A stretch of 64,000 nt of DNA from Leptodontidium sp. MPI-SDFR-AT-0119 (GCA_020726505.1 JAHLEZ010000012.1:434001-498000), one strand, 5' to 3'; numbered from the stretch's first letter, positions 37,301 through 48,540 are shown. Translations and numbers: made by a program. Notes: generated by a model not told the origin, from the letters alone.

Positions 37301-37633
37301 GCACTGCATATTGCGTGTGGTTATTCTCATCCTGAAGTGGTCAAGACCTTGCTCGAGAGCAAACTGGAGATGCACATCAAAGACAACGAAGGGAGAACAC
37401 CGCTACATGTTGGAGCTGAGATGGGCAATGAGGAAGTAGTTCATTTACTACTGCTGGAACCCAAAACTGATATTAACGCAAAGGATCGTGAGGGAAATAC
37501 TGCCCTGTCTCTAGCACGTGCAAATGGACAAGACCCAGTGGTTCGTCTACTCGAAATGGCTATGGCACGGCCGACGGGTGGAAAAAGAGCTATTCCAAAT
37601 CGACTGAGAAGAGGTGGACGGGGCCGTGGGTAG
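34336..37633 (+). CDS. NACHT-ankyrin NLR-type (STAND) protein
   Basis: A fungal NLR-like signal-transducing ATPase. The main frame is open from 34466 to 37633 (1055 codons). I favour a start at 34336, where ACACCATGG is a strong initiation context. An intron at 34433-34493 (GTATGT...ACAG, 61 nt) would follow and give 1078 residues; a 43-nt version ending at 34475 also keeps frame. Numbered from 34466: a TKGY pre-NACHT segment, P-loop GGPGTGKT (74-81), Walker B-type IFCVLDGIDEC (176-186), FRLIVFSREL as sensor 1, then VLVHQSAKEYLL in the helical part. About 14 ankyrin repeats cover residues 570-1030 (TALHRAA.NGH...LL..GA.VN type), followed by an RGG-rich tail. There is no HET, TIR, HeLo or other effector domain before the P-loop. 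The adjacent divergent HET gene may supply it (inference). No RIP damage. Confidence 0.9.
36165..37545 (+). repeat. array of about 14 ankyrin repeats (33-residue units)
   Basis: In-frame units of roughly 99 nt, with TALH/TALY/TPLH starts and GH...VV.LLL cores. Units 3-7 are the most alike (WTALHRAAWNGH, WTALYAAARNGH). High similarity between neighbouring units is seen in fungal NLRs that evolve by repeat shuffling. Confidence 0.85.
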
Positions 37634-37847
37634 CGGTAACATACACAGTTAATATATTCAAATGTCAAGACGTCGAGGGTATCAGAGCGATTCTATGACA
37701 TCCACATACCCAAACTTACTATTTCCATGCTAACACTTCAATCCAGAGATGAATCTTCAGTTCAGGGCCTCTTGTACTTTTGAAACCCATGTTGAAACTA
37801 CGCACTGACACTGACTTCTAACGCTATGACTTCAAAAGCAATACCTC

Positions 37848-39006
37848 TTACGCAAACTCCTTCTCGATTTCCAATATCTTCCTGGCAGCATCACCGAACG
37901 TCTCTTCAGGAGTCCTTGGAGTCAATCCGATCTTTGCATTCCACTCAGCTACATCCCCAAACTTCACATACTTCTCTACTTCTGAATTATCCTTTGGCAG
38001 TCTCCCCTCAAGCTCTGGAACCTTCTTCAAGGCATTGACGGCCAACTGTGAGCTGTAATGTAACCCACCAACGACGAACCTCTGGTTTGCGACCTCGGGA
38101 GTGGTCAAAGACTTGATGTGAGCATATGCGAGATCACGAACATCGATCTGTATTGCATCAATGTCTGGCCTTGTATGTCATCATACAAACTTACGTAGCT
38201 GGGGAAGCTGGTATCTGGAGTTGTCTCATAGGTACCATTGAACAAGGAGTGGAACACATCGCTGGAGTAATTGATGTTCTTTGAGCTGGTCCAGGCCGAA
38301 GAGGTGGGCCAAAGATCAAGGCTGGAAGAAGCACAGTAACGGTGAATGCTGGCTTCTCAGTCTCTACAAACTTCCAGATAGCCTTCTCGGACTCGGCTTT
38401 AGCGACACAGTAGCTGAAGTAAGGGTGCTGAGCCTTGACTGCATCCTCAATCGTCAGCTGTTCAAAGGTCAGTATTGGTTTGCTCTGTGATTATGGAAGT
38501 TGAGACGCACGGGTAGCCATTCTTTGCTCGTGAAAACACGGGTGTCAATGTCTTGGCCAGTTGTCATGGCGTTCACTGAACCAGTAACCACAATTGACTT
38601 GATGTTTTTGCCGTACTTTTTGGCCGATTTCAAGATCTCAGTTGCTCTGGAGGCCATTAGCTGATGTTGGCATACATTCTTGGAGCACTTACCCATCCAC
38701 ACTAGGAGTCAAGAAGTCCTTGATGAAGTCCTTGTTGTTTGGGTCATCCAGGAGTGGTGCCGCAGAGTGGATGACATAGTCGAAATCCTTTGACTGGAAA
38801 GCTTCATCCCAGGTGCCTGGTTTGGCATACTCGGACACAACAACGAAGTCCACATGGCCTTTGTATTCAGGGTGTCGAGCAAGAATCTGCTCTCCCTTGG
38901 CAGCTGAGCGGACTGAACCTGTAACCTGGTGGCCTGCAGCTACGAGTTGATCGAGAATTGTCGCTGCGACAAAGCCATTGGCTCCTGTGAGAAGAGTTCG
39001 AGGCAT
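37848..39006 (-). CDS. GRE2-like NADPH-dependent aldehyde/ketone reductase, 1-nt frameshift (possible pseudogene)
   Basis: An extended short-chain dehydrogenase (GRE2 / dihydroflavonol-reductase-like). Exons on the minus strand are 39006-38693, 38646-38511, 38457-38195 and 38147-37848, with introns of 46, 53 and 47 nt. Motifs: MPRTLLTGANGFVA (Rossmann GxxGxxA), DYVIHSAAP, SIVVTGS and catalytic YFSYCVAKAESEKA (YxxxK). Also present are LIFGPPL, NINYSSDVF and DVRDLA, and the end is EEKTFG-like (EETFGDAARKILEIEKEFA). About 337 residues, the usual length. Between GPP (codon CCT, 38302-38304) and KNINY (AAG, 38279-38281) there are 20 nt instead of a multiple of three, with no GT donor available. 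The frame therefore shifts and would stop at 38192-38194. It is either a recent pseudogene or an assembly error. The longer upstream ATG at 39087 is less likely than 39006. Its stop lies 214 bp from the convergent NACHT-ankyrin stop. Confidence 0.82.
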
Positions 39007-39543
39007 ATTGATATGCTGGATCTGATCGTGTGGGTGTTCCTTTGGAGTGAGGAGCGATGTCTGTATCAGATTGGATCCTGTTATCAAACTGAAAAGAGAG
39101 CTGTTGAAATCAAGCGTACTGCTGTAGAGACGACTGCTGTGGAGATGACTTTGCTGTGATGATGGTGACAGACGACTTCATGGTGGTTCTCGCATTGTTA
39201 TATAGGTGAGAGCCCCTCCCAGCCCCTCCCATGATTCATGTGAAAGAAAAGGTGTCCACCTCTGCCAAGAAAATTGACTGTGTGCGACTTGTAAGCAAAA
39301 GTTGTGTAGTTCCATGGTGTCTCGACGGAGATACACCGACAGCGCCTGTATTCGGCTGACAAATCCCGCGCTACCACCGCTTTACCCGCAATATGCGTGT
39401 AGGGTCCCGGAAACCATTTCTAAATTCAAATGTCAATTTCAAATACCTGACGCAGAAGGATCGAGATAGTTTCATTCTTCAAGCACGATGTGACATAATC
39501 ATGTCCATTGAATTTGGTTGCAATCTGTGCTGCTTGGCAGAGG

Positions 39544-41291
39544 CGCTGGCGGGGCGATGCCTCGGTTAGGTTAAGGGTCCAGAATAAGTCCGACTCCCCT
39601 CTGACTCCCTATATATATGGCTCCCTCTTATAAAGTAGCTTTATAATTTTATATTCTAAGTATTAAGTTAACCTCTTACGTCTAAGGCTCTTATGTCGTT
39701 ATATTATACAAAACTCCTCTACGTGCGTCTAGAGTATTTACTACTACTACTACTATTACTACTATCCTTTTATTACTTAATTAAATTAAAGTTATTAATT
39801 TTATCGTCAATACTACTTACTTTTACTTTTTACACGTATTCCCACTTATATACGACTCCTCTATATTTAGCCCGTTACTTCTAGTACTATATAATACTTC
39901 TGAATTAAACTTTCTTCCTTAAGTCTTTTCCTTTATTATAGACTTCTAATAATAACTATAAGCTCTCCGCTAGTAATTTATTAATAAGCTCACTTATAAA
40001 GACTCTCAAATCGATGCTCTCCTTTTAATAATTACTTCTTTATAAAGCTCGTTAAACCCTACTTTAAGAGTAAGTCTGAGTGTGATCTAAAGTAACTAAG
40101 AGGCTTAAGCGTCGGCTCTTAAATCCTCTAAAGTTTAATAGTACTTAATTATACTATAATACTTAATTAGCGCAGCTTCAGCCCGTACTTAGCGTCGACA
40201 GCGAAGTAATTAGCGATTTACAAGTTTAATTTACTTTTATATACTTACGGCTTAATTCTAAACTAATTACCCTTTATTTAAAGTTCCTTAAACACGTTAA
40301 CTTCACAAATACGTATAATTATTATTTAATCTTAAATTAACTTAATAAGTATAATAAAATTAAAAATAAGGTTTAGTAAGTTAAAGTAAAGCTCTATAAG
40401 TTCCTGATTTCTTTTAAAGTAACCTTTAACGAAATAAGAGGCTAAAATTAAGATAATAAGAGGAAAATCGACACTTTACAGCTATACCTTTCTAAGTACT
40501 TTAAACATAAGTTCTAAGAGTACGACGTGTTAAGTACGATACTTTTAAAATATTTTAAGTTCGTCTCTCTTTATAAGAGGTATATATTGTAATTAACTTT
40601 CCCTATAGTTATATATACCCCCGGCAATTCCTCCGGAATAAGTCTAACTTAACACCGCTCCTTATACGACCCTCAAAAGGCCGACAAAATAGACCTCTCT
40701 ATAATTAACTCTATTAACGTCGACGTAACTTCTCGCTTCTCCTCCCCTATGAGTATTAATCGTTTTCGCTACTTCCGATGCGAATCAGTTGATTACTACG
40801 TCTCTGTTTGTCCGGTACCTCCACCGCGTTTCGAATCTCCTTAAGAACTAGTTTAAATACAAACGATTTAGCCCCGAGTCTAATTTTAGCCAACTTAAGT
40901 TAATTATATAATTTCTAAGGATATTACACGCTCTTCTTAGTTACCCGCTTATATACAACGTCAACTTACGAATAATATAAGTAAACAATTATTAAACTTA
41001 AAAAGAGAGGTTAATATTTTAAGAGTTAATATTATACTTAAGACGCTTCTTAAATATAGTTATAAGAATAGTATTAAATTAGAGGAAGAGTGAGAAGCAC
41101 GAGGACGAGCTTCGGCTTCCTGAGGGGGTAGTGTTACGACAGGTATGCCTCGGCTAAGTCAGGGGTCCGAAACAAGTCTGACTCCCCTCTGACTCCCTAT
41201 ATATATGACTCCCTCCTGTAGAGTAGCTCTGTAGTTTTGTATTCTAAGTATTAAGTCAACCTCCTACGTCCAAGGCTCTTGTGTCGTTACA
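39544..41291 (+). mobile_element. gag-only LTR element (TR-GAG type), RIP-mutated
   Basis: The right LTR is 41132-41291 (160 bp, TGTTACG...GTTACA), preceded by a PPT (TGAGGGGGTAG). The left LTR is about 39544-39703; its last 145 bp or so align, and its first 13 or so are replaced or lost. Only about 1.43 kb lies between. The plus frame near 40.76-40.84 kb reads FRYFRCESVDYYVSVCP, a mutated gag zinc knuckle (CxxC...H...C), followed by PPPRFE and an acidic tail. No reverse transcriptase or integrase is seen. The right LTR is almost free of RIP while the left one and the interior are heavily changed. Confidence 0.75.
41132..41291 (+). repeat. right LTR (160 bp) of the gag-only element
   Basis: Starts TGTTACGACAGG right after a G-rich tract and ends GTGTCGTTACA. 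Aligned with 39557-39703; the differences are C-to-T and G-to-A changes in the left copy (for example TCCTGTAGAG against TCTTATAAAG). Confidence 0.8.
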
Positions 41292-43862
41292 ATAACTTTA
41301 ATACGACTAATATAGTGGAGAGCTAAAGAGTCGACAGTTGACTTAATAGAGGTATTACAGAGGCTTGATTTGATTCGTAGAGAGTATATATAACATATAA
41401 TATGTGTTGAATCGATTACAGTAAGTATTAATTGATTCTAAGTAGTATTAAAGTTTATTTTCAAATAATTAGAATTACTACTATAATAGAAAAGCATATA
41501 GAATTCTATTTGAGAGAGCGTATAGAGTAATAGGGGAAATAGGGGCAGCGTGATCATATGTACGTAGGTACTTTGATCTACGCTACATAGCCTATATTTC
41601 TAACATTATAGGTTCGTATTTGACTGACCTCTTAGTCAGTGCCTACAAGGGCATTTTAGAACGATTTCCATGAACGATCCCAACGGCAGTTCTGCATTTG
41701 ATCCACTTGGTGGCATCTCTCTTTCAAAGCAGCGACCAGGGTATTGGGTTGAAAACGGAAATTTGATCGTGTCAAGTTATCTGTTGCACGTGAACGGTTA
41801 CAAGAAATTCGACCTCTGCCTCATTTCGAAACACATAAATGGAGCATTGGCAGTCTCAAAACGACTTCAAATCGCTCCGAAGGTCCTTCGACACCGTGTC
41901 TTAGATCTGTAAAGCCACGCTGGAGCCCATACAACCCGACGTTATTGCGAAGATATTCTCTGCGGCGTAACTTCGGTTTGGTAGTCGAGGTCAATTTAAG
42001 TGTAGTCATGATAGATGGATGTGTAGTCGAATATAACTGGGTTGGGAATCTCATTGTCCACTTGCTGATCTAGCACCGGAATTTCGCCATGATATGCCCT
42101 ATCGGTTGTGCATTAGCTTTGACGAGTTCCAACAAGTCCAAGATCACTTCAATAACGAGTATTGCAAGCTGCTTGAACCCTAGAAGCGTGGCTCTGAAGT
42201 AACGGATGTTAACGCAATGAAAGTATTCCTCGCCAGGCACGTTTTTAGAGCAAGCAACTTCACCAAGATACTTAAGGAAAGGCTAGAGATAGACCCTTCA
42301 ACAGAATGCTTTATAGACGTCGAAACTGCAATTCCTCTGCTCCTGGAGTTGGCAATGCGACTAAAATCCAGAGCGCTAGCTACCCCCAAGGACCACCACT
42401 ACCTACCCTGGAAGACCCCCCGTAAGACCTCCTGTGCTTGGCGTATCCGCACTGGTACTGGAAACAGGAAGAGCACTCGTTAAGCCACTCAAGAATCCTC
42501 TAACAATAGGAAGACCTTTAATGACCCCCAGGATATAAATAAACGGTGATTATCTGTGTTTAACATTTACTGGAAGCATCGGAAACAAATACGAGACGAC
42601 CAAAAAAGAACAGGATGACGGAAGGGTGGGACATACCGAAACAGCTTCGAATGCACGCCCAATTTTCGAGTGTATGACATGTCGAGAAGCTTTCCGGTGA
42701 TTCTTCTGTGACTCATGGACCGCTCCTGGTATGACTTCTGCCTCACGGGCCATGAGGCCTCCGAGACTATGAGACCTGGCAAGCTCCCAGCCGCTCCTGA
42801 CACAACGGTGGCTGCATCAGAAACACTGGCAAGCCCAGCCCTAGGCGGTTCAAGGACGATCAGCATCCGAGCCGTGAAAGTGATGTTTGTCTTGGACATG
42901 ATTCAAGGTGGAGAAGAGGGTTTCTGGCTCCATACACAAAGCCAGGTACGCCGCCTTGGCGACGAGTCCATCACAAAATTTCGAGAGGCTTGCGTCAGGG
43001 GATCCTGCTTGCCCAACCTTTTGGAAAATTTGGCACACCAGGACCCGTGCCTCTTCAGGTGTTAACGATGAGGCGTGAGCTAAAGTAATGGAAAGTAGAT
43101 CAATGCCCTGCCGGGACTTAGAAGAAGTATCAGAACTTGTACTGTATATCGTTCACGAACGCGATGACTGTACATATAGGGTAGGAAGACTCATGCTAAG
43201 CGATACCATCGCAAGCAGCACGCACCATCGAAGCGGATTGCACGCTGCTGAGTAGTTGACTTGATCTTCTAGAGAACTTAGTGGTGGATCATGACAGCGA
43301 GGGGGGATTGGAAGGTCGCAGGGCTGGATTATATTGCCCAGGGATGATTCAGAGGTACATTCGACGGGCATCGCCGATCATCCTCGCCGACAAGCTGTTC
43401 AACCAAGCGGGCTCGACCTCAGGTAGTACTTGGTATTGTTCCACATGAACTGAGAAGGAGATGATGCAGGTACGATTGTCTGCTCAAATTTCCAGCGGAA
43501 CCATTCAAAGTTACTAACAATTATGATAGCTCACATCGCAGTCTTGTGCCTTGTCAGCCCTTGAAAAGATCGCAGCTGTGGACGGAGATACATACCATCT
43601 GGACTGTGACGTGGGCGATTCAGACGCACCATCGAACCTCTCGCCGATCAGCTACTGTGCTCACCTTCAGAGCGGAAGAGGCAGTAACGTGTGAATGACC
43701 AACATTAATTCTCCATCCCAATAGCGACACTAGCCTCGGATCGGAAGGTGGCGTAATTTTTCAAGAGACTACAGAGAAGTGAATCCTCGCTCTACAAATC
43801 CGTTTTTATCAGCAACTGAAATTCCAACCTGCAAACAACACCAGGCTGCTCGAATAGCTACC
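41292..43862. other. no gene recognised; possible small spliced frame near 43.46-43.69 kb
   Basis: Composition is normal from about 41.6 kb. Several frames of 70-116 codons (for example 41670-41912, 42217-42483 and 42715-43065 on the plus strand) lack domains and conserved context. At 43461-43469 plus 43530-43694 a short plus-strand frame is joined by a well-formed intron (GTACGA, branch TTACTAAC, ATAG). It yields a cysteine-containing peptide of 57 residues (SCALSALEKI... YCAHLQSGRG) and could be the 3' end of an unrecognised gene. Confidence is low. Confidence 0.25.
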
Positions 43863-44965
43863 ATGGCAGCACCCACTGCAACATACAAGGAAATCGGCCT
43901 TTCCGATGATAACTGCTCGGATGCTGGAGAGGACCTAGACCGAAAGACGCCCAGATCGAAGTGGCCAAGAGCATCTACCATTATCTTGTCGATGACGACG
44001 CTCATATTTGGGCTTCAGGCTCTCTACCTGTCACTTCGACCCGCAGGAGCCTGCGTATTCCAGACGTTCCAGGATGGCTACTCGACTGAGTGGGGTAAAT
44101 ATTCCGAGTGGGAATAAATAGAGCGATTACTGACCATTTGATAGGCCCCGCGAAAGCCTCGATACAGCTCCAACAAGTGACATACACTAGCGCCTTCCGA
44201 TACAATGAAACTTCGAGGGCGTATTATCGAGAATATGACACATCTGAGCCTCAGTACATCGGAACCCCAAACAAGGACATTGATAAAGCATGGGGAAAGC
44301 TCCTGTCAGGTACGATACCACCCTCATCTTGCAATAGAGATCTAACCAAGAGCACAGGCCAATATTTAGTTCTTTCAGAAGATGAAGCGCAAGAACTAGA
44401 GAATCCGGTTCCCATCAAAGGATTATATCTCGCAGAGTAAGATAAACAAAAGGATCCGAGGACAGATGTCAATGCAAAAGGCTGACACCACCCAAGAGTA
44501 GAAGTCATGCACTCCTTGCACTGCTTGAATGCTATTCGGAAGGCAGTAGACAAAGAGTACTACGCCGAAGATGACGAGCATCACTTGTAGGTACCGGGGA
44601 CATCTCTTAGAGACACGTTTCAATCCCTTCTCAGATTCTCTAAATGTTCCGTGATGTGGTAATTACTAACTGGCTCGGTACTTAGGCCTGAAGAACTGCG
44701 ACGAATCCACGTTGGTGAGCTTGCTGATATTGACTAAAGTATGCATCGACTGACAGAACCAGAACATTGCTTCGAACAGCTGCGACAAAACATCCAGTGC
44801 GCGAGTGATTTGACCCCAGTGCCATTAAGGCCATTTGGCGACGAACTGCACACGAATCTCATAGGAACACCTCAAGTACATACGTGCAGAAACTGGGAAG
44901 TGTTCCGCCAGTGGTACACAGACAGGGGGCTTGAGCGTGGCAGGGTAAACGGGGGTGGAACATAA
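43863..44965 (+). CDS. UstYa-family (DUF3328) oxidase-like membrane protein
   Basis: Exons 43863-44094, 44145-44436, 44497-44586, 44686-44714 and 44763-44965 give 281 residues. The start ATG (ACCATGG context) opens a short cytosolic tail. One membrane helix follows at about residues 37-58 (STIILSMTTLIFGLQALYLSL). Both family motifs are intact: HSLHC (180-184) in VMHSLHCLNAIRKAV, and HVEHC (213-217) followed by FEQLRQNIQC. The second motif forms only with the acceptor at 44762, which also suits the CTGAC branch site, so I chose it over 44756. UstYa proteins catalyse oxidative cyclisation of peptides (ustiloxin-type RiPPs) and other metabolites (established). No precursor peptide, Kex2-repeat gene or NRPS is seen nearby. 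Convergent with the ketoacyl synthase. Confidence 0.88.
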
Positions 44966-45109
44966 ATGCGAAGGGGTTGGTAAGGGTGCATAATGGGGGG
45001 TTGATATGGAAGCACAATTCTTTTTCGTTTGGACCGGTCATCAAATCCGTGGATTATTTGAAAGGCAGCCGACTAGCAAAATGCAATCTTTTCCTCATCC
45101 CGACTTCCT

Positions 45110-46501
45110 TTAGTATTTCGAGAAGGCCAAAGAGGCATTGACACCACCAAATCCGAAGCTGTTGGAAAGAGATGTGCCAATACGCTTCTCTTGGGCTGAG
45201 ATCGGAATGTAATTACACTTGAATCCCTCATCTAGGTTGTGAAGGTTGAACGTCGGCGGCATAATATTCTGTGTGATGATTAGCTGTTTGTGAGTCCTAG
45301 ATGAGCATGGAAGTACGTACCTCCTTAACAGCCAAGATTGAAAAAATGGCTTCGATTGCTCCAGAAGCCCCCAACAAATGTCCGATGGCACCCTTTGTAC
45401 TACTGATAGCCACCTCACACAGGTTATTGACACCATCTTCACCCAACATGAGCCTCTCAATTGCCGCATTCTCGGCAGCATCTCCTAGAGGGGTGCTCGT
45501 CGCGTGAGCGTTGATATAATCCACATCTTTTGGCCGTATACCAGCATTCCTCAGGGCTTTTTTCATTGCCAAAAGCGCACCTGCACCATCCTCCCTCGGC
45601 GCTGTGACATGATGTGCATCCCCACTACATCCATAACCACGGAGTTCAGCATAGATGTTGGCTCCACGTGCTTTAGCATGCTCAAGTTCCTCGAGTACAA
45701 CAATCCCTGCACCCTCTGCAATCACAAACCCGCATCTGTCGCGATCAAAGGGCCGCGACGACAACGCAGGATCGGAATTGAAGGCCGTGGCGAGAGAGCG
45801 GGACCGTGCAAATCCCGCCAGAGCCAAGGGATGAATGCAAGATTCCGAGCCTCCAGCAACCATGACATCCGCGTCTCCAAATGCAATGAATCGGGACGCA
45901 TCCCCAATTGCATGGGCACCAGTCGTGCAGGCGGTTGTAACAGCATGATTCGGTCCTTGCAGACCGTATTTCATTGAGATGTGACCTGCGCCGAGGTTAA
46001 TTAAAAGCTGCGGAACGAATAGTGGCGAGACTTTCTTGTAACCCTGGTAGTGTCAGAAAATGATAGAATTTGGTTTAGTTAATCGTGAAATGATACATTT
46101 TTGTCATAGGCTACGCTGGTATCATAGAGGCCTTCGAGGTTCCCAATGCCACTTCCCAAGCATACACCGGTCGCCTCTAGGTCGGCTTGACTGCGTGGCC
46201 TCCATCCAGCATCATCAAAGGCCATTTCTGTAGCAGCAATGGCGTACTGTGTAAACTTCGCCATACGACGCTCCTCGCCGCGTTCGAGCCAGTCTGATGC
46301 TTGCCATCTGCCATCGATCTTGCTGCCTTCAGGGACAATACCAGCAACGGTACTGGGCAGTTCACGCCATCGAGGGGATGGTTCAAGGTCGGCAACGCTC
46401 ACTATGCCGCAGTCGCCGGCCAGAAGTCGAGTCCATGTGCGCCGGATGCCCACGCCCAATGGTGTGATGGCACCGAGGCCTGTAACTACCACCCGCCGCA
46501 T
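45110..46501 (-). CDS. 3-oxoacyl-[acyl-carrier-protein] synthase II (FabF / mitochondrial Cem1 type)
   Basis: Exons 46501-46097, 46043-45321 and 45268-45110, joined by 53- and 52-nt GT-AG introns in frame, give 428 residues. It starts [16 protein letters not shown], as KAS-II proteins do; an ATG six codons upstream (46519) is also in frame. The catalytic triad is complete: Cys in [15 protein letters not shown], His in [12 protein letters not shown] and His in [12 protein letters not shown]. The C-terminus [14 protein letters not shown] is typical. The enzyme condenses malonyl-ACP with acyl-ACP in type II fatty-acid synthesis, in fungi normally in mitochondria for lipoate precursor supply. There is no long mitochondrial presequence, as is also so for yeast Cem1. 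It ends 144 bp from the UstYa stop (convergent). No oddity or RIP seen. Confidence 0.92.
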
Positions 46502-46519
46502 TTTCCAGCCATATTCCAA

Positions 46520-48430
46520 GTGCCTTTGTTTGTTTGTTTGTAAGTGTGGGTAGGAGGATGGTGGTCGGTTGAAGATGTCGCAGCAGTAGGTAAGATACAG
46601 TAGGTGTAGGTAGGTAAGAGAAGGGTGCTAGGTACTCGAGTAGGTAGGTACTTGATGACGATGCGATGTGACGCGATGCCCTGTGGGAACAGAATATCCG
46701 ACTGGGGCGTGCGCTTAGGCGTCCCGTCGGCGTCAATCCAGGTACGTCTCTTACCTAAGTAGGCAAGGTGGGTAGGTACTGACCGGGACCCACCCCTGAC
46801 TAACTCACCAGCTCGCAATATCAACTTCCCGTGAGCTTAAAACCACCACACCACCCACCCAGAGCCAACTCCAGGACCATTCCTCCCAAGATCACTATCC
46901 TAGATCATACTCTCTACAGGCCTCAATAAACGTTAAATGGTCGGACCAATTGAATACCAAGATCTGGTATCAACCGGGTGATTGGTCAGCCCACGCTCAA
47001 AGTCCCACTGGAACTGGTGACATTTAACATCTATTCCGGCCTGAGGGTTGGCTGTCGTTGCCAATGCGATGACAATCTGAGACACTTTGACGACGTCTTC
47101 TGCTCCAACATATTCCGCCCTACCCTGCTCCGCCCGCCCAGGAGACAAACAAAAGCACTCCTGCAACTGCTCGGCTATACGATGCGTGCTTCTTACAGCA
47201 CAGTACAATAACTACGGTACGAGCAGGGTGGGAAGAAGTCAGGTTTTATCACTTCTGTCCTCCACCAACATACTGAGATGGGTCCTCTTAGTTCGATCTT
47301 CGGTCAGTCTCAGCAGCAGCCTATTTGGGCAGGCACATGGTATTGCTATGTCTACATCTTAACCCGTTCGGCCTTCTCCATCTACGTTGCCGTTCATTCC
47401 TAGGTAAGGTGTATTTGAGGACAAAGGTGAGAGGCATGATAGGTGCGACCGCCACGCTTTCAAACTTTAAATAAACCTTGTTAGTGTTGAAGCTTTTATA
47501 TTTTTGTATTGTTCACGATACAACGTCTGTGCCGAGCGAGAGCTAGTGGTCCGCAATGCATGATACCTTTGTTTCTTCGCTGTGCCCCAGATTCGTTTCG
47601 TACCACTTACATAGATGGTCTCGTGTGGCACTCGTTATCTTTAGCCGCCAACCTTACCTTTAGTGTAGGGGCTACATTCGCTAGTCGCAATGCTATCGTC
47701 TCTTGTCCTGATAGACCTGACCCTAGAGGAGCAGGGGTCTTTACAAGCATCTGGCAGGGTGGCCGAAGCCAATTTTGGTATACGCTCGCATGTGATGGAT
47801 CTCGCGGTTGGCTCCAAGTTTGGAAATCATGACTCCAGCTCCAAAACAGCAGATTCTAGCGAATCTTAACAAAGAAGCTTATCTCAACCTTCCCCTCCCC
47901 CACACTGTCCTGCTTCGCGTAAGTCAGAGACATGTCGTTCCGTGAACGCCACATTGCCTAGGCCACGTAGGCGACTAGGGTACTCACTCACAACCGCAAC
48001 CGACTTATCTTATATATCGTCTATGCTTTAATAATATGGCTCTTGTAATGATCACTAGTTTCACTGAGGTAACGAGATACGATGGGGGTTCTCTAGTGAT
48101 TAGTTGGAGAAGTTCTAGTAACAAAAGACTAATTGCTAAAGAAGGTAGACTCTTTTTTAGAGGAAGCTGATTATATACTAAAGTAATTGTTGATTGCACT
48201 ATATTACCTAGAGCTCCCGCAATAAGTAACAACTTAGCCAATCGTGGTGAGACTCAATTACACAGTGCAAGGCTTTGGTTATATTCCATGTATTTTGTTT
48301 AAGTCTAAGGAGCTACTCTAGGGTGTCAAAGAGAGCTCTATATAAGAGGCTCTCATCGTGGGCTAGTCCCGAATTAGCTAGCGTCGAGTACTCCTTTTCA
48401 CTCCCTGCGTCTTACAACCCCTGTTTTTGC
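46520..48430. other. no gene recognised; promoter side of ketoacyl synthase and edge of gene island
   Basis: 46.56-46.78 kb is rich in GTAGGTAG-like short repeats, likely the promoter/leader of the minus-strand synthase. 46.9-47.85 kb has normal composition and several short frames without domains (for example plus-strand 47509-47832). From about 47.95 kb composition drifts AT-rich. Confidence 0.35.
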
Positions 48431-48440
48431 CCGTCCTCCG

Positions 48441-48471
48441 TATTCACGTAACTCCGTCAATTACGTGAATA
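48441..48471. repeat. perfect 11-bp inverted repeat (hairpin)
   Basis: TATTCACGTAA (48441-48451) and its exact reverse complement TTACGTGAATA (48461-48471) flank a 9-nt loop. No gene is attached; it could be an element end or a protein-binding palindrome. Confidence 0.7.
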
Positions 48472-48540
48472 CTATTATTCACACACTAGTAACTCTTTTT
48501 TAAGAGTTTACTTTTCTTTCCACTTATTTGGTTAGCTTAG

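Noticed and set aside
41670..41912. Plus-strand frame starting MNDPNG, recalling the GH32 invertase motif
   Set aside because: The NDPNG match is isolated; no other GH32 blocks (for example RDP or EC) follow, and the frame ends after 80 codons.
43461..43694. Small spliced cysteine-containing peptide as a RiPP precursor for the UstYa enzyme
   Set aside because: No signal peptide, no repeated core and no Kex2 sites; only 57 residues with an arbitrary start.
45504..45977. 157-codon plus-strand frame
   Set aside because: Antisense to the conserved ketoacyl synthase exon 2.
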